A stretch of 64,000 nt of DNA from Cellulomonas sp. SLBN-39 (GTDB lineage Bacteria; Actinomycetota; Actinomycetes; Actinomycetales; Cellulomonadaceae): assembly GCF_006715865.1 (NCBI RefSeq), contig NZ_VFOA01000001.1, forward strand, positions 124,001 to 188,000, given 5' to 3'. The position numbers and the translations under genes were made by a program. Of the stretch, positions 43,921 through 51,687 are shown piece after piece. Numbering within the stretch: position 1 is the first letter of the stretch; each line of letters opens with the position of its first letter. The notes beneath the pieces were generated by a model. It was not told the DNA's origin. It saw only the letters and a list, made by a program, of their open reading frames with translations, and searched no databases.

Positions 43921-46900
43921 TCACCCCGCGGTCGCGCGCACCCCCGCCCGGCGTCGGTGCAGCACGAGCACCGCACCGACCCCGACCAGGAGCAGCCCCA
44001 GACCGGCCCACGCCGCCGCCGGAACCCCACCGGTCTGCGCGAGCGCGGTCGTCGGCGTGGTCCCCGTGGCCGCGGTCACCGTCACCGCCTGCCAGCCGAC
44101 GAGGGTGCCGTCGGCGGCGAACACCGCGAGCCGGTGCTCGCCCGGCGGCGTGCCTGCGGGGATCCGGACGGCGACCTGACCGGACGCGTTCGCCTGCACC
44201 CAGTCCCCGCCCAGCAGGGTCGGGGTGGAGAACAGCCACGTGGCGACCCACGCGTCGGCGTGCTCGGCCCCCAGGTCGACGGTCACGACCTGCCCCTGGC
44301 GCACCGGGCCGGCGGCGAGCGTCAGACCACCGGCCGGGCCGGTGAGCTCGGCGCCGGACCGTCCGACGGGCGGCGCGTCCGGCTTCGCCGGAGCCGGTGC
44401 CGGGTCCGTCGGCGTCGGCGTGGGACCGGCCGGGTCCGTCGGCGTCGGCGTCGGCTCCGGGTCGGCCGGGTCCGTCGGCGTCGGCGTGGACGTCGGCGTC
44501 GGCGTGGGCGTCGGCGTGGGCGTGGGCGTCGGCTCCGGATCGGCCGGGTCCGTCGGCGTCGGCTCCGGATCGGCCGGGTCCGTCGGCGTCGGGCTCGGTG
44601 GCTCGGTCGGCGTCGGCGTGCTGCCGGTGCCGACGGTCAGGAGCACGGGCGCGGACTCCACGTAAGGGGTCCCGTCGTCGAACGTCAGTCGCGCGACGAG
44701 TGCCGCCCCGTCGAGCGCTGCGGTGGCCGGGAAGCGCAGGCGCGCGCCGTCGGCGTCCGTGACCAGCGCGGGGGTGTCCTCCCCGGCTCGCTGGACGTAC
44801 CACTCCCAGCGGTCCAGCACCGAGGCCGGCCTGACGCCCGCGTCGAGGGCCACGTCCTCGCCCACCGCGTACCGCGCCGCCAGCCCGGTGACCGTCACCT
44901 GCTGCAGCGGAGCGGCACCGTGGTCGTCGACCACGACGGTCCTGGCCGCGGACGTCGCCACGACCTCACCGTCCACAAGCCGCTCCACCGAGACGCGGGC
45001 ACCGTCGAGCGCCTGCTCGGCTGTGAGCTCCAGCACGGCGTCGGAGGTACCGACGACCACCGGCCGGGGCTGGTCGACGCGCTGCACGGACCACCGGAAG
45101 GTGTCGTCGGCGCCCGCGGGCGTCGCGACAGCCGTGAGTGTCACCGGAGAGCCGGAGTGATAGTGGTGCGCGAGGCCGGTGACGTCGACCGTCGGGGCGA
45201 CCGCGCCGGCGACGGTGAGCGTCACGGGGTCGGACGGCCCGTACGCGAGCCCGCCGTCGGGACGGACGACGGCCACGCTGATCCGCGTGCCGTCCATCGC
45301 CTCGTCGGCCGTGACAGCGTACGTCGGTCCGGTCGCACCCGGGACGGGCTCGGCCTCGGCCGCACCCGGCGCCCGGGCGAACCACTGGTAGGTGGTCAGC
45401 ACGGTGCCGGGCTGGACCCGAGCCGCGAGCTCGACCGGCTGGCCGGCCGCGTACCGGTCGGCGGCGCCCGTGACGCTGACGTGCTGCACCGCGGGCGACC
45501 CGTGGTCGTCGACGAGGATCGTGACCGGCTCGGCGACGACCGGCTCGATCCCGGCGATGGTCAGGGTGGCGCGCACCTCGACGCCGTCCAGCGCCTGCTC
45601 GGCGGTCAGCACGTGCCGCAGGCCGGAGGCACCGGGGAACGTGACCCACTCGGTGCCGGGCCAGCGCCACTCCCAGTCGATCGTGTCGCCCTGCGCCAGC
45701 CCCGGGTCGGCGACGAGCTGCAGGTTGACGTCGTAGCCCTGGTGGTAGTGCTCGCCGAGGTTCTGGAAGAAGAAGAGCTGCTCGCCGGGCGCTGCGGTCG
45801 TGACGCTGAGCGGGACGCTCGTCTGGCCGACGTTCGTGCCGGCGGGGTCGAAGGCGAAGAGGTTGAGGTAGCCGCCGTCGAACCGCTGCTCGACGGGCAG
45901 CTCGATGCTCAACCCGTCCGGGCCGGCGCCCTTCTTCAGCAGCTCGTAGTCGAAGTCCCCGTTCGAGTCGTTGAAGTACTCCCACTGGTACGTCAGGTCG
46001 TCCCGCGGTGGGTAGACCGTGCCGGTCGCGCGCAGCGTGTCACCGGCCCGGTAGACGCCCTGCACGCCCTCGACGAGGACCTCGCGCCCGCGGACGTCGG
46101 CCGTGACGGGCTCGGACTGCGCGACGGCGACGCCGCCGCGCATGCGCTGCACGGCGAACACACCGGCGAACGACCACTGGTTCGTGACCGTCATGCGGTC
46201 GCCGTCGAGCGTGACGTCCGCGATCGGCGTCCAGAAGGTCGAGCCCGAGTAGCGGTAGACCAGCCGGTACTGCTCGCCGTCGGCGAGCGGTGCGCCGCCG
46301 ACGCGGATCGCCGGCCGGTCCGGCATGTACTGCGGGACCGGGGTGAGCACCTCGGCCGTCGGCCGCTCGGCCACGACCGTCACCGGCAGCGCGACCCACG
46401 GGGACTGCTGCACCAGCGTGGTGCCGGTGCGCAGGCGCACCGAGATCTCGTAGCCGACGTGGGAGGCGTCGAGCGGGAGGGCCAGCGTCCCGGTGGCGGC
46501 CGACGCGCTGGTCACGACGCCGCCGGCGACCGTGGACCCGATGGGCCGGGTCCGCCACTGGAAGTTCTGCCCGGCGCCGAGGGTCGCACCGACGACGGAC
46601 GCCGTGAGCACGTCGCCGGGGGCGTAGGACGCGCCGACGCCCGCGATGCCGAACGGCTGACCGCCGGCCTCCTCGGTGACGACGACGTCGACCGGGGCGG
46701 ACGTCGAGGGCGTCGCGAGGTTGGTCACGGACGGGACGAACGCGCCGCTCAGCGCGGTCGTGCCGACGGGCAGGTCGGCGACGGTGAACGTCGCCCGGCC
46801 GCCTGCGACCGGCTCGTGGCCGAGCAGGCGGTCGCCGGCGCGCAGCTCGACGGCGCCGGTGACCGTCGCGGGGCCGACCTCGACCTCGACGGTCACCGGG

Positions 46901-47655
46901 GCACCGAGGACCGTCGCCGTCGCGGACGGCCGGAGCGTGGTGGTGGTGGCGACCGGCTCGGGCAGGTCGCCCACGACGAAGGTGTACGTGCCCGACGCTG
47001 TCTGGACGGTGCCGTCGACCGTGACGGACGCCTCGACGCCGATGCGGTAGGTGCCCGCGGCCCCGAACGCCCAGTTGGCGTGCATGTGCGTGCGCCCGAC
47101 GGTGAACGCGCGCAGCGACGCGTCCGCCGAGGACCAGCGACGCTGCGGCTCGCCGAAGCCGCTCGTGGTGAACAGCTCGAACGCCCCGGGACCCTCGACG
47201 CCGGTGAGCGTGAAGGTGGTCCGGTCGCCCTCTATGGCGCCGGCCGGCACGGACTCCGTCGAGAAGCCCGGCCACAGCCGACCCGTTCCGGGGTTGGACA
47301 CGGGCGCGACCCACACCGTCGTCCCGGGCGCCCCGAGGAACGCGTACGCCGCCGCGTCGGGGACCTGCATCTGCGCCTCGTCCTCGAGGTGGAACCACGT
47401 GTCCGCGGGATCCATCCGCGTGCCGTTGCCCTCGGGCACGTCCGCCTTCGACCCGAGCACGAGCGTCCCGCCGTCGAGGAAGGTGGACACGGCGTCGGTG
47501 TGCACGCCGGCCACGACGCGGTAGGTCGTCGCCGGTGGCGCGGCACCGTCGGCCGCGACCGCCGGGGCGGCGGGCAGCGCGAGCGTGCTGCACGCGACGG
47601 CCACTGCGGCGAGGAGCGCCGTCAGGCGCCGCCTCGGTGGGGACAGGGTGGTCAC
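43921..47655 (-). CDS. sortase-anchored actinobacterial surface protein (choice-of-anchor M type) with Ig-like repeats
   Basis: 1244 residues. Signal peptide with RRRLTALLAAVAVACSTLALP and cleavage near AVA-AD (about residue 34). An N-terminal domain (about 45-200) carries the TIGR03769-like pattern VVAGVHTDAVSTFLDGGTLVLG then DPADTWFHLEDEAQMQVPD. It is followed by many Ig-like repeats with a recurrent VDDHG....VTVTG spacer, then a Pro-Thr stalk, then LAQTG (about 1204-1208), a hydrophobic helix and a basic RRR tail. LAXTG is the motif of class E sortases of high-GC Gram-positives, so it is probably wall-linked. GTG chosen for GAAAGG upstream. TIGR03769 proteins are often zinc-ABC neighbours; here none is near. 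Confidence 0.88.
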   Translation of the reverse strand: MTTLSPPRRRLTALLAAVAVACSTLALPAAPAVAADGAAPPATTYRVVAGVHTDAVSTFLDGGTLVLGSKADVPEGNGTRMDPADTWFHLEDEAQMQVPDAAAYAFLGAPGTTVWVAPVSNPGTGRLWPGFSTESVPAGAIEGDRTTFTLTGVEGPGAFELFTTSGFGEPQRRWSSADASLRAFTVGRTHMHANWAFGAAGTYRIGVEASVTVDGTVQTASGTYTFVVGDLPEPVATTTTLRPSATATVLGAPVTVEVEVGPATVTGAVELRAGDRLLGHEPVAGGRATFTVADLPVGTTALSGAFVPSVTNLATPSTSAPVDVVVTEEAGGQPFGIAGVGASYAPGDVLTASVVGATLGAGQNFQWRTRPIGSTVAGGVVTSASAATGTLALPLDASHVGYEISVRLRTGTTLVQQSPWVALPVTVVAERPTAEVLTPVPQYMPDRPAIRVGGAPLADGEQYRLVYRYSGSTFWTPIADVTLDGDRMTVTNQWSFAGVFAVQRMRGGVAVAQSEPVTADVRGREVLVEGVQGVYRAGDTLRATGTVYPPRDDLTYQWEYFNDSNGDFDYELLKKGAGPDGLSIELPVEQRFDGGYLNLFAFDPAGTNVGQTSVPLSVTTAAPGEQLFFFQNLGEHYHQGYDVNLQLVADPGLAQGDTIDWEWRWPGTEWVTFPGASGLRHVLTAEQALDGVEVRATLTIAGIEPVVAEPVTILVDDHGSPAVQHVSVTGAADRYAAGQPVELAARVQPGTVLTTYQWFARAPGAAEAEPVPGATGPTYAVTADEAMDGTRISVAVVRPDGGLAYGPSDPVTLTVAGAVAPTVDVTGLAHHYHSGSPVTLTAVATPAGADDTFRWSVQRVDQPRPVVVGTSDAVLELTAEQALDGARVSVERLVDGEVVATSAARTVVVDDHGAAPLQQVTVTGLAARYAVGEDVALDAGVRPASVLDRWEWYVQRAGEDTPALVTDADGARLRFPATAALDGAALVARLTFDDGTPYVESAPVLLTVGTGSTPTPTEPPSPTPTDPADPEPTPTDPADPEPTPTPTPTPTPTPTSTPTPTDPADPEPTPTPTDPAGPTPTPTDPAPAPAKPDAPPVGRSGAELTGPAGGLTLAAGPVRQGQVVTVDLGAEHADAWVATWLFSTPTLLGGDWVQANASGQVAVRIPAGTPPGEHRLAVFAADGTLVGWQAVTVTAATGTTPTTALAQTGGVPAAAWAGLGLLLVGVGAVLVLHRRRAGVRATAG
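44395..44620 (-). repeat. Pro-Thr stalk repeat in the surface protein
   Basis: Low-complexity tract coding repeats of PTPTDPADPEP and PT dipeptides. At DNA level it is built from repeats of GGGTCCGTCGGCGTCGG-like units, so it can vary in length between strains by slippage or recombination. Confidence 0.85.
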
Positions 47656-47812
47656 GGTGTGCCTTTCGTCGGTGGTCTCTTCGGCGCACCTGCGCGACGG
47701 CCGGCCGGTGACGGGCGGCGCGCGGACGGCAGCCGCAGGCGTCGACCACGCGGGTCGACGCCTGCGGGAAGGCGCGGGAAGCAGCGGGGGCGTGCGCGGT
47801 GGCATCTAGTGA

Positions 47813-47833
47813 TACTGAGATGCGTTCGCAATA
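47813..47833 (-). promoter_or_regulatory. Zur-like palindromic box upstream of the surface-protein gene
   Basis: On the plus strand TACTGAGATGCGTTCGCAATA (split in two: TACTGAGATG and CGTTCGCAATA). It is symmetrical as TAnTGnGA-N5-TCnCAnTA, and agrees with much of the actinobacterial zinc-uptake regulator consensus (TGAAAA-C/T-GATTTTCA type). It lies about 158 bases before the GTG of the surface protein. Zinc control of that gene is an inference. Confidence 0.4.
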
Positions 47834-47921
47834 GTGGAGGGCCGCTGGACGCCTGTCAAACACCGCCGGACAGCCCCGCACCGCGACCGCCCCACCGGTC
47901 GCGCACCGCCCGCCACGGGCG

Positions 47922-48187
47922 TCAGCGGTCGTCGCGCAGCGCCCCGCTCAGGTCCGCGACCACCAGGTCGGGCACCTCCGACGCACAGAAGGCCCCCGGG
48001 GCAGCACATCACGGTCGATCGCAGCCTCCGGCGACCCGTGCGCCCGCGGGTCGGCCAACGGGCCGACGACGTCGAGGAGCTCCACCACCGAGCTCGGCCA
48101 CCCGTGGGTCAGGACGAGCGCGAGCGCGTCAGGCTCGGGTGAGCGCACGTGCAGGAGGTGCACCCGCTGACCGACCGCCCTCGGCGC
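47922..48187 (-). pseudogene. epoxide hydrolase with large internal deletion
   Basis: One frame carries GQRVHLLHVRSPEPDALALV, then LTHGWPSSVVELLDVVGPLA, then DPRAHGSPEAAID, the characteristic N-terminal part of EHN-type epoxide hydrolases (HGWP oxyanion-hole motif). About 40 bases on, another frame reads GAFCASEVPDLVVADLSGAL and stops at 47922, matching the C-terminal end of the same family (GGHFAAxEVPDLLVxDLRA). The catalytic Asp and most of the roughly 300 middle residues are missing, and the halves are out of frame. It lies 10 bases after the last tad gene. Confidence 0.65.
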
Positions 48188-48196
48188 CCGCCAGCA

Positions 48197-48661
48197 TCAC
48201 GTCGCGCGGGCCACCGAGGACGCCTCGAGCGCGATGCCGTCCGACCAGGGCGCCAGGACCCAGCTGAGCAGCACCGGGCGGGTGACGGCGCCGAGGCGCA
48301 CCACCGCGGACGCCCCGTCCGGGGACGACGCCTCGAGAACCACGACGCCGTCCCAGTCCGCCGCGGGGTCCGGGTGGGCGGCCAGGTACTCCTGCACGGC
48401 GGCACGCACGGTCGCGTCGCTCAGCGGCACGCCACCCGTGCCCTCGGCACCCGCACCGGGGGCGAAGTACTGCTCGTCGGCCACCGCGTCGGCGGCGGCG
48501 AGCGCCGCGAGATCCGTCAGCGCCAGCAGCCGCTTGCGCTCCAGGTGCACGCCCGTGGCGGACACCACGACGGTGACGAGCAGCAGCGCGAGCACCGCGA
48601 ACCCGAGCGCGAGGACCATGATCTGCCCGTCGTCGCCCTGCGGCCGGCGACGGGCGGTCAC
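48197..48661 (-). CDS. TadG/Rv3654c-like pilus-region protein
   Basis: 154 residues. N-terminal DDGQIMVLALGFAVLALLLVTVV gives one membrane helix (about 14-38), followed by LERKRLLALTDLAALAAADAVA, typical of the TadE-like proteins labelled Rv3654c/helicase-secretion neighbourhood, then an outside domain. Its ATG overlaps the previous pilus gene by 4 bases (48658-48661). Last gene of the Tad operon; probably a minor pilin or assembly factor of the Flp pilus. Confidence 0.87.
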   Translation of the reverse strand: MTARRRPQGDDGQIMVLALGFAVLALLLVTVVVSATGVHLERKRLLALTDLAALAAADAVADEQYFAPGAGAEGTGGVPLSDATVRAAVQEYLAAHPDPAADWDGVVVLEASSPDGASAVVRLGAVTRPVLLSWVLAPWSDGIALEASSVARAT

Positions 48662-49230
48662 CGGCCCACCCGGAACGCGTCGACGGGTGCGGTGCGCTGC
48701 GCGCTCACCGGGACCTCCAGGGGCACGACGTCACGGACGAAGGACGGCACGAACGGCAGCGGGACCCGCACGGTCACGGTGGCCTGCACCTGCGCACCGG
48801 GCGTCAGGCACGGCGTCGCCGAGCACGCCATCGCGAGGGCGTCGGCGGCGGGGTCGTCGAAGCCCTGGTCGTCGAGGGCCACCCCCACGGCCGTGACCGC
48901 GCGCGCCGCACCCGTGGGGGCGTCGGGGGCGGCGACGTAGACGCGGGCGGCCTCCCGGGCGGCACCCTCGACCGCGAACGTCCCGGCCTGGATGCGCCCG
49001 AGGACGAGCACGAGGTACACGGTGGGCACGAGCAGCACCAGGGCGACGCCGAGGAACTCCACCACGGCGTTGCCGCCGTCGCCGCGGAGGCGGTCGCGGC
49101 GGGCCTCCCACCAGCGACGCAGGCGTCGAGCCGACGACACGGTGCCCGCCGAGCACACCGTGCCCGCCGACGACGCGCCGGGCCGCTCGCCCCCGGCCGC
49201 GAGGCTGCGGAGCCCGCCTACCGGTGTCAC
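48658..49230 (-). CDS. TadE-like minor pilin
   Basis: 190 residues. After a basic, Ser/Ala-rich stretch (1-45) comes the pilin-type start GNAVVEFLGVALVLLVPTVYLVLVLGRIQAG (TadE helix, about 53-80 with the conserved Glu), then an outside domain with a CSATPC Cys pair and VPFVPSFVRDVVPLEVPVSA. GTG at 49230 fixed by GTGA overlap with the upstream gene (49227-49230). Part of the Tad pilus operon. Its long N-terminus before the helix is unusual for TadE and may be an over-long start; an internal start near residue 45 is possible. Confidence 0.86.
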   Translation of the reverse strand: MTPVGGLRSLAAGGERPGASSAGTVCSAGTVSSARRLRRWWEARRDRLRGDGGNAVVEFLGVALVLLVPTVYLVLVLGRIQAGTFAVEGAAREAARVYVAAPDAPTGAARAVTAVGVALDDQGFDDPAADALAMACSATPCLTPGAQVQATVTVRVPLPFVPSFVRDVVPLEVPVSAQRTAPVDAFRVGR

Positions 49231-49613
49231 GGGCCCTCCACGGGTGCGTGACCCTGCAGCTCGAGGACACCGCCCGGTCCGAGCAGCCCCACCAGCGGCA
49301 CCGGCGCGCGGACGGTGACCTCGACGAGCGCGAGACCACCGGCGTCGACCTGCCGGGCCGTGACGTCCTGCGCGTACGACGGTGCCAGCGACTGGCGCAG
49401 CAGCTCGGCCGTGCGCGCGGCGCCGTCGGCCGGGTCCCGGCCCACCTGCGCGGCGTACCGGGCCCCCTCGGCGGCGGCGTCGATGCACGTGTTGCGCACG
49501 TGCTGCACGAGCGCGAGCTGCACCACGGCCACGAACATCACCACGAGCAGCCCGCCGACGAGCACGAAGTCGACGATCGCCGACCCCGCGTCGCGGCGGA
49601 CCCCCACGGGCAC
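49227..49613 (-). CDS. TadE-type minor pilin
   Basis: 128 residues. Conserved pilin-like start RRDAGSAIVDFVLVGGLLVVMFVAVVQLALV with the acidic residue in the helix, then NTCIDAAAEGARYAA, the TadE signature, and an outside domain. The GTG is 12 bases after the small pilin stop. The next gene starts inside its stop (GTGA). It probably acts in Flp pilus assembly. Confidence 0.87.
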   Translation of the reverse strand: MPVGVRRDAGSAIVDFVLVGGLLVVMFVAVVQLALVQHVRNTCIDAAAEGARYAAQVGRDPADGAARTAELLRQSLAPSYAQDVTARQVDAGGLALVEVTVRAPVPLVGLLGPGGVLELQGHAPVEGP

Positions 49614-49624
49614 CGCCCGGGCGG

Positions 49625-49834
49625 TCAGAGCCCGGAGCGCGGGGACACCGACGTCACGGCGTCCTGGAAGAGCTGCTGCAGGGCGTTGCCCGCCACGAAC
49701 CACAGCACCGACACCAGCCCTGCGGTCATCAAGGTCACGAGGACCCAGCCGGGCACGTCGCCGCGGTCGTCCTCCCCCAGCGTGCGCAGCCGCAGCTGCG
49801 CCTGCACGGCCCAGGCCTGCATCCGTGCGGTCAT
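49625..49834 (-). CDS. small Flp-type pilin (DUF4244)
   Basis: 69 residues with one hydrophobic helix (DRGDVPGWVLVTLMTAGLVSVLWFVAGNAL). The arrangement, acidic/Gly leader, helix, short C-terminus, and position after tadC is that of DUF4244 proteins, the likely major pilins of actinobacterial Tad systems. ATG at 49834 chosen for GGAGGTG 5-11 bases upstream, a strong site fitting an abundant product. No prepilin peptidase gene is nearby. Confidence 0.85.
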   Translation of the reverse strand: MTARMQAWAVQAQLRLRTLGEDDRGDVPGWVLVTLMTAGLVSVLWFVAGNALQQLFQDAVTSVSPRSGL

Positions 49835-49897
49835 GGTCCACCTCCGTCGTCGGCCGGACGGCACCCGCGGGCGCCGCCGGCTGCTTCTGCCAGCGGG

Positions 49898-50827
49898 TCA
49901 CAGTCCGACCCGCAGCACCACCACGCTGGGGAAGACGGCGAACAGGACGGTCACCGGCAGGATGAGGAACACCACCGGGACCATCATGAGCACCTCCTTG
50001 CGCCCACCGGTCTGCATGAGGGCGCGGCGGCCCTCCTCGCGCACGTCCTGCGCCTGCGCCCGCAGCACGTCGGCCAGCGGCGTGCCGCGCTCCACGGCGA
50101 CGGCGACGCCCTCGGCGAACCGGGCGAGCGAGGGCAGGCCCGTGCGGTCAGCGAGCCGCTCGAGGGCCTGCACCACCGGGGTGCCGGAGCGGGCGTCGGC
50201 GAGGGTGCGCGCCAGCTCGCCGGTCAGCTCCCCGCGGGTCTGCCGCACCACGCGCTCCAGCGCCCCGACCGCCCCCTCGCCCGCGCTGACGGCGAGCGCC
50301 AGCAGCTCGGTGACCGTGGCCATCTCGGCGAGCATCCGCTCCTCACGACGCCGCACCTGGCGACCCAGCAGCCAGTCGGGCACGAGCACGGCCACGAAGG
50401 TCACGACGGCGACCACCCCGACGAGGGCGACGGTCACGCCGCCGCGCGTCGCGGCCAGCACGAGGGACAGCACGAGGCCGGCGACGAGGCCGAGGACGCC
50501 CCAGACGACCTGCTGGGCGCGGAACTGCTCGACGGTCTCCTGCCGGCCCGCGCGCTCGAGGCGGTGCCGCAGGTCGGCGGTCGGTGAGCCGATGCGCGCG
50601 ACGACGCGCACGAGGTCGCCGAGGAACGGGGCGACGAGCCGCTCGAGCGTGACCAGGGGTCCGCGCGCGTCGGGGGCGCGCAGCAGCGACGACGTGCCGC
50701 GGGTGCGCAGGTAGGGGGCGAGGCGCTGGTCCAGGGTGATGCGCCGGGCGCGCAGCCGCACGACCACGAGCACCAGCCCGAGACCGCCGATCAGACCGAT
50801 GACGGCACCGGTGGCCGCGGGGCTCAT
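49898..50827 (-). CDS. tadC: TadC-like type II secretion F-domain protein
   Basis: 309 residues, inner-membrane platform of the Tad pilus. Helices near 6-25, 108-128, 132-152 and 285-305 surround the T2SF domain (ATVTELLALAVSAGEGAVGALERVVRQ and the following ARFAEGVAVAVERGTPLADVLRAQAQDVREE). The ATG overlaps the TadB stop by 4 bases (50824-50827). Followed by the small pilin gene. Confidence 0.94.
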   Translation of the reverse strand: MSPAATGAVIGLIGGLGLVLVVVRLRARRITLDQRLAPYLRTRGTSSLLRAPDARGPLVTLERLVAPFLGDLVRVVARIGSPTADLRHRLERAGRQETVEQFRAQQVVWGVLGLVAGLVLSLVLAATRGGVTVALVGVVAVVTFVAVLVPDWLLGRQVRRREERMLAEMATVTELLALAVSAGEGAVGALERVVRQTRGELTGELARTLADARSGTPVVQALERLADRTGLPSLARFAEGVAVAVERGTPLADVLRAQAQDVREEGRRALMQTGGRKEVLMMVPVVFLILPVTVLFAVFPSVVVLRVGL

Positions 50828-51684
50828 CGCAGCACCCGGGGGTCGTCGGGCAGACGGGCGATCCGCAGCATGGCGCGGTAGGCGACGACCGTGCAGCCCA
50901 GGCCGACGAGGAGCACGACGGTGCCGGCCGTGGAGTCGTACGCCTCGAGGGCCTCCGGGCGCGACGACAGCATGGCGAGCACGATCCACGGCGCGGCGAC
51001 AGCGAGGCGGGCGGCGTAGACGGTCCAGCTCTGCCGCGCCTCCAGCTCGCCGCGGGTGCGGATGTCCTCGCGCAGGAAGGTCGACAGGGTCCGCAGCAGG
51101 CGGCCGAGGTCGGTGCCGCCGACGTCGCGCGTCATGCGCAGGGCCTCGACGATGCGGTCGGCGACCGGGTCGGCCAGGCGCTCCTTGAGCGTGTCGAGGC
51201 TCTCGGTGAAGCGTCCGCTGGCCCGGTAGTCCTCGCCGAACGCCTGGAAGGGGGCCCGCAGCTCGGCGGGTCCGCGCTCGCCGACCTGGGCGACGGCCTC
51301 GGGCAGCGACAGGCCGGCCCGCACGCCGGAGGCGAGGTGGTCGACGACGTCGGGCCACAGCTGCCGGGTCCGGGCCAGGCGGCGGCGCGCGCGGCCCTGC
51401 ACGAGCGCCCAGGGGCCGATGCCGGCGAGCACCCCGAAGCACAGTGCGACGGCGGGTGCAGGGACGATCACCACCGCGGCACCGGCCACCGCGAGCGCCA
51501 CGGCGCCGCTCGCCAGGGCGAGGCCCTCGGGGCTGACGCCGGTGACCTCGGCCTGCGTGAGCGTGTCGCGCACGGTCGCGCGCCAGCCGGTGCGGCTGGT
51601 GCGGGCGTCGTCCGCCATCGGCCAGCACGACCACCACACGCACGCGAGCCCGGCCCCGAGGAGCAGCCCGACGACGACGCCCAC
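50824..51684 (-). CDS. tadB: TadB-like type II secretion F-domain protein
   Basis: 286 residues. Helices near 2-20, 55-72, 75-93 and 228-265; T2SF domain with LWPDVVDHLASGVRAGLSLPEAVAQVGERG and DPVADRIVEALRMTRDVGGTDLGRLLRTLS. Works with TadC as the membrane platform under the TadA ATPase. GTG start 3 bases after the TadA stop. All pilus genes here are tightly packed. Confidence 0.94.
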   Translation of the reverse strand: MGVVVGLLLGAGLACVWWSCWPMADDARTSRTGWRATVRDTLTQAEVTGVSPEGLALASGAVALAVAGAAVVIVPAPAVALCFGVLAGIGPWALVQGRARRRLARTRQLWPDVVDHLASGVRAGLSLPEAVAQVGERGPAELRAPFQAFGEDYRASGRFTESLDTLKERLADPVADRIVEALRMTRDVGGTDLGRLLRTLSTFLREDIRTRGELEARQSWTVYAARLAVAAPWIVLAMLSSRPEALEAYDSTAGTVVLLVGLGCTVVAYRAMLRIARLPDDPRVLR

Positions 51685-51687
51685 GCC

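Noticed and set aside
44395-44620. CRISPR-like short repeats
   Set aside because: Repeats are contiguous, degenerate and in frame with a Pro-Thr coding stalk; no spacers.
43957-48267. Plus-strand open frame of about 1436 codons opposite the surface protein
   Set aside because: Antisense shadow of a repeat-rich gene.
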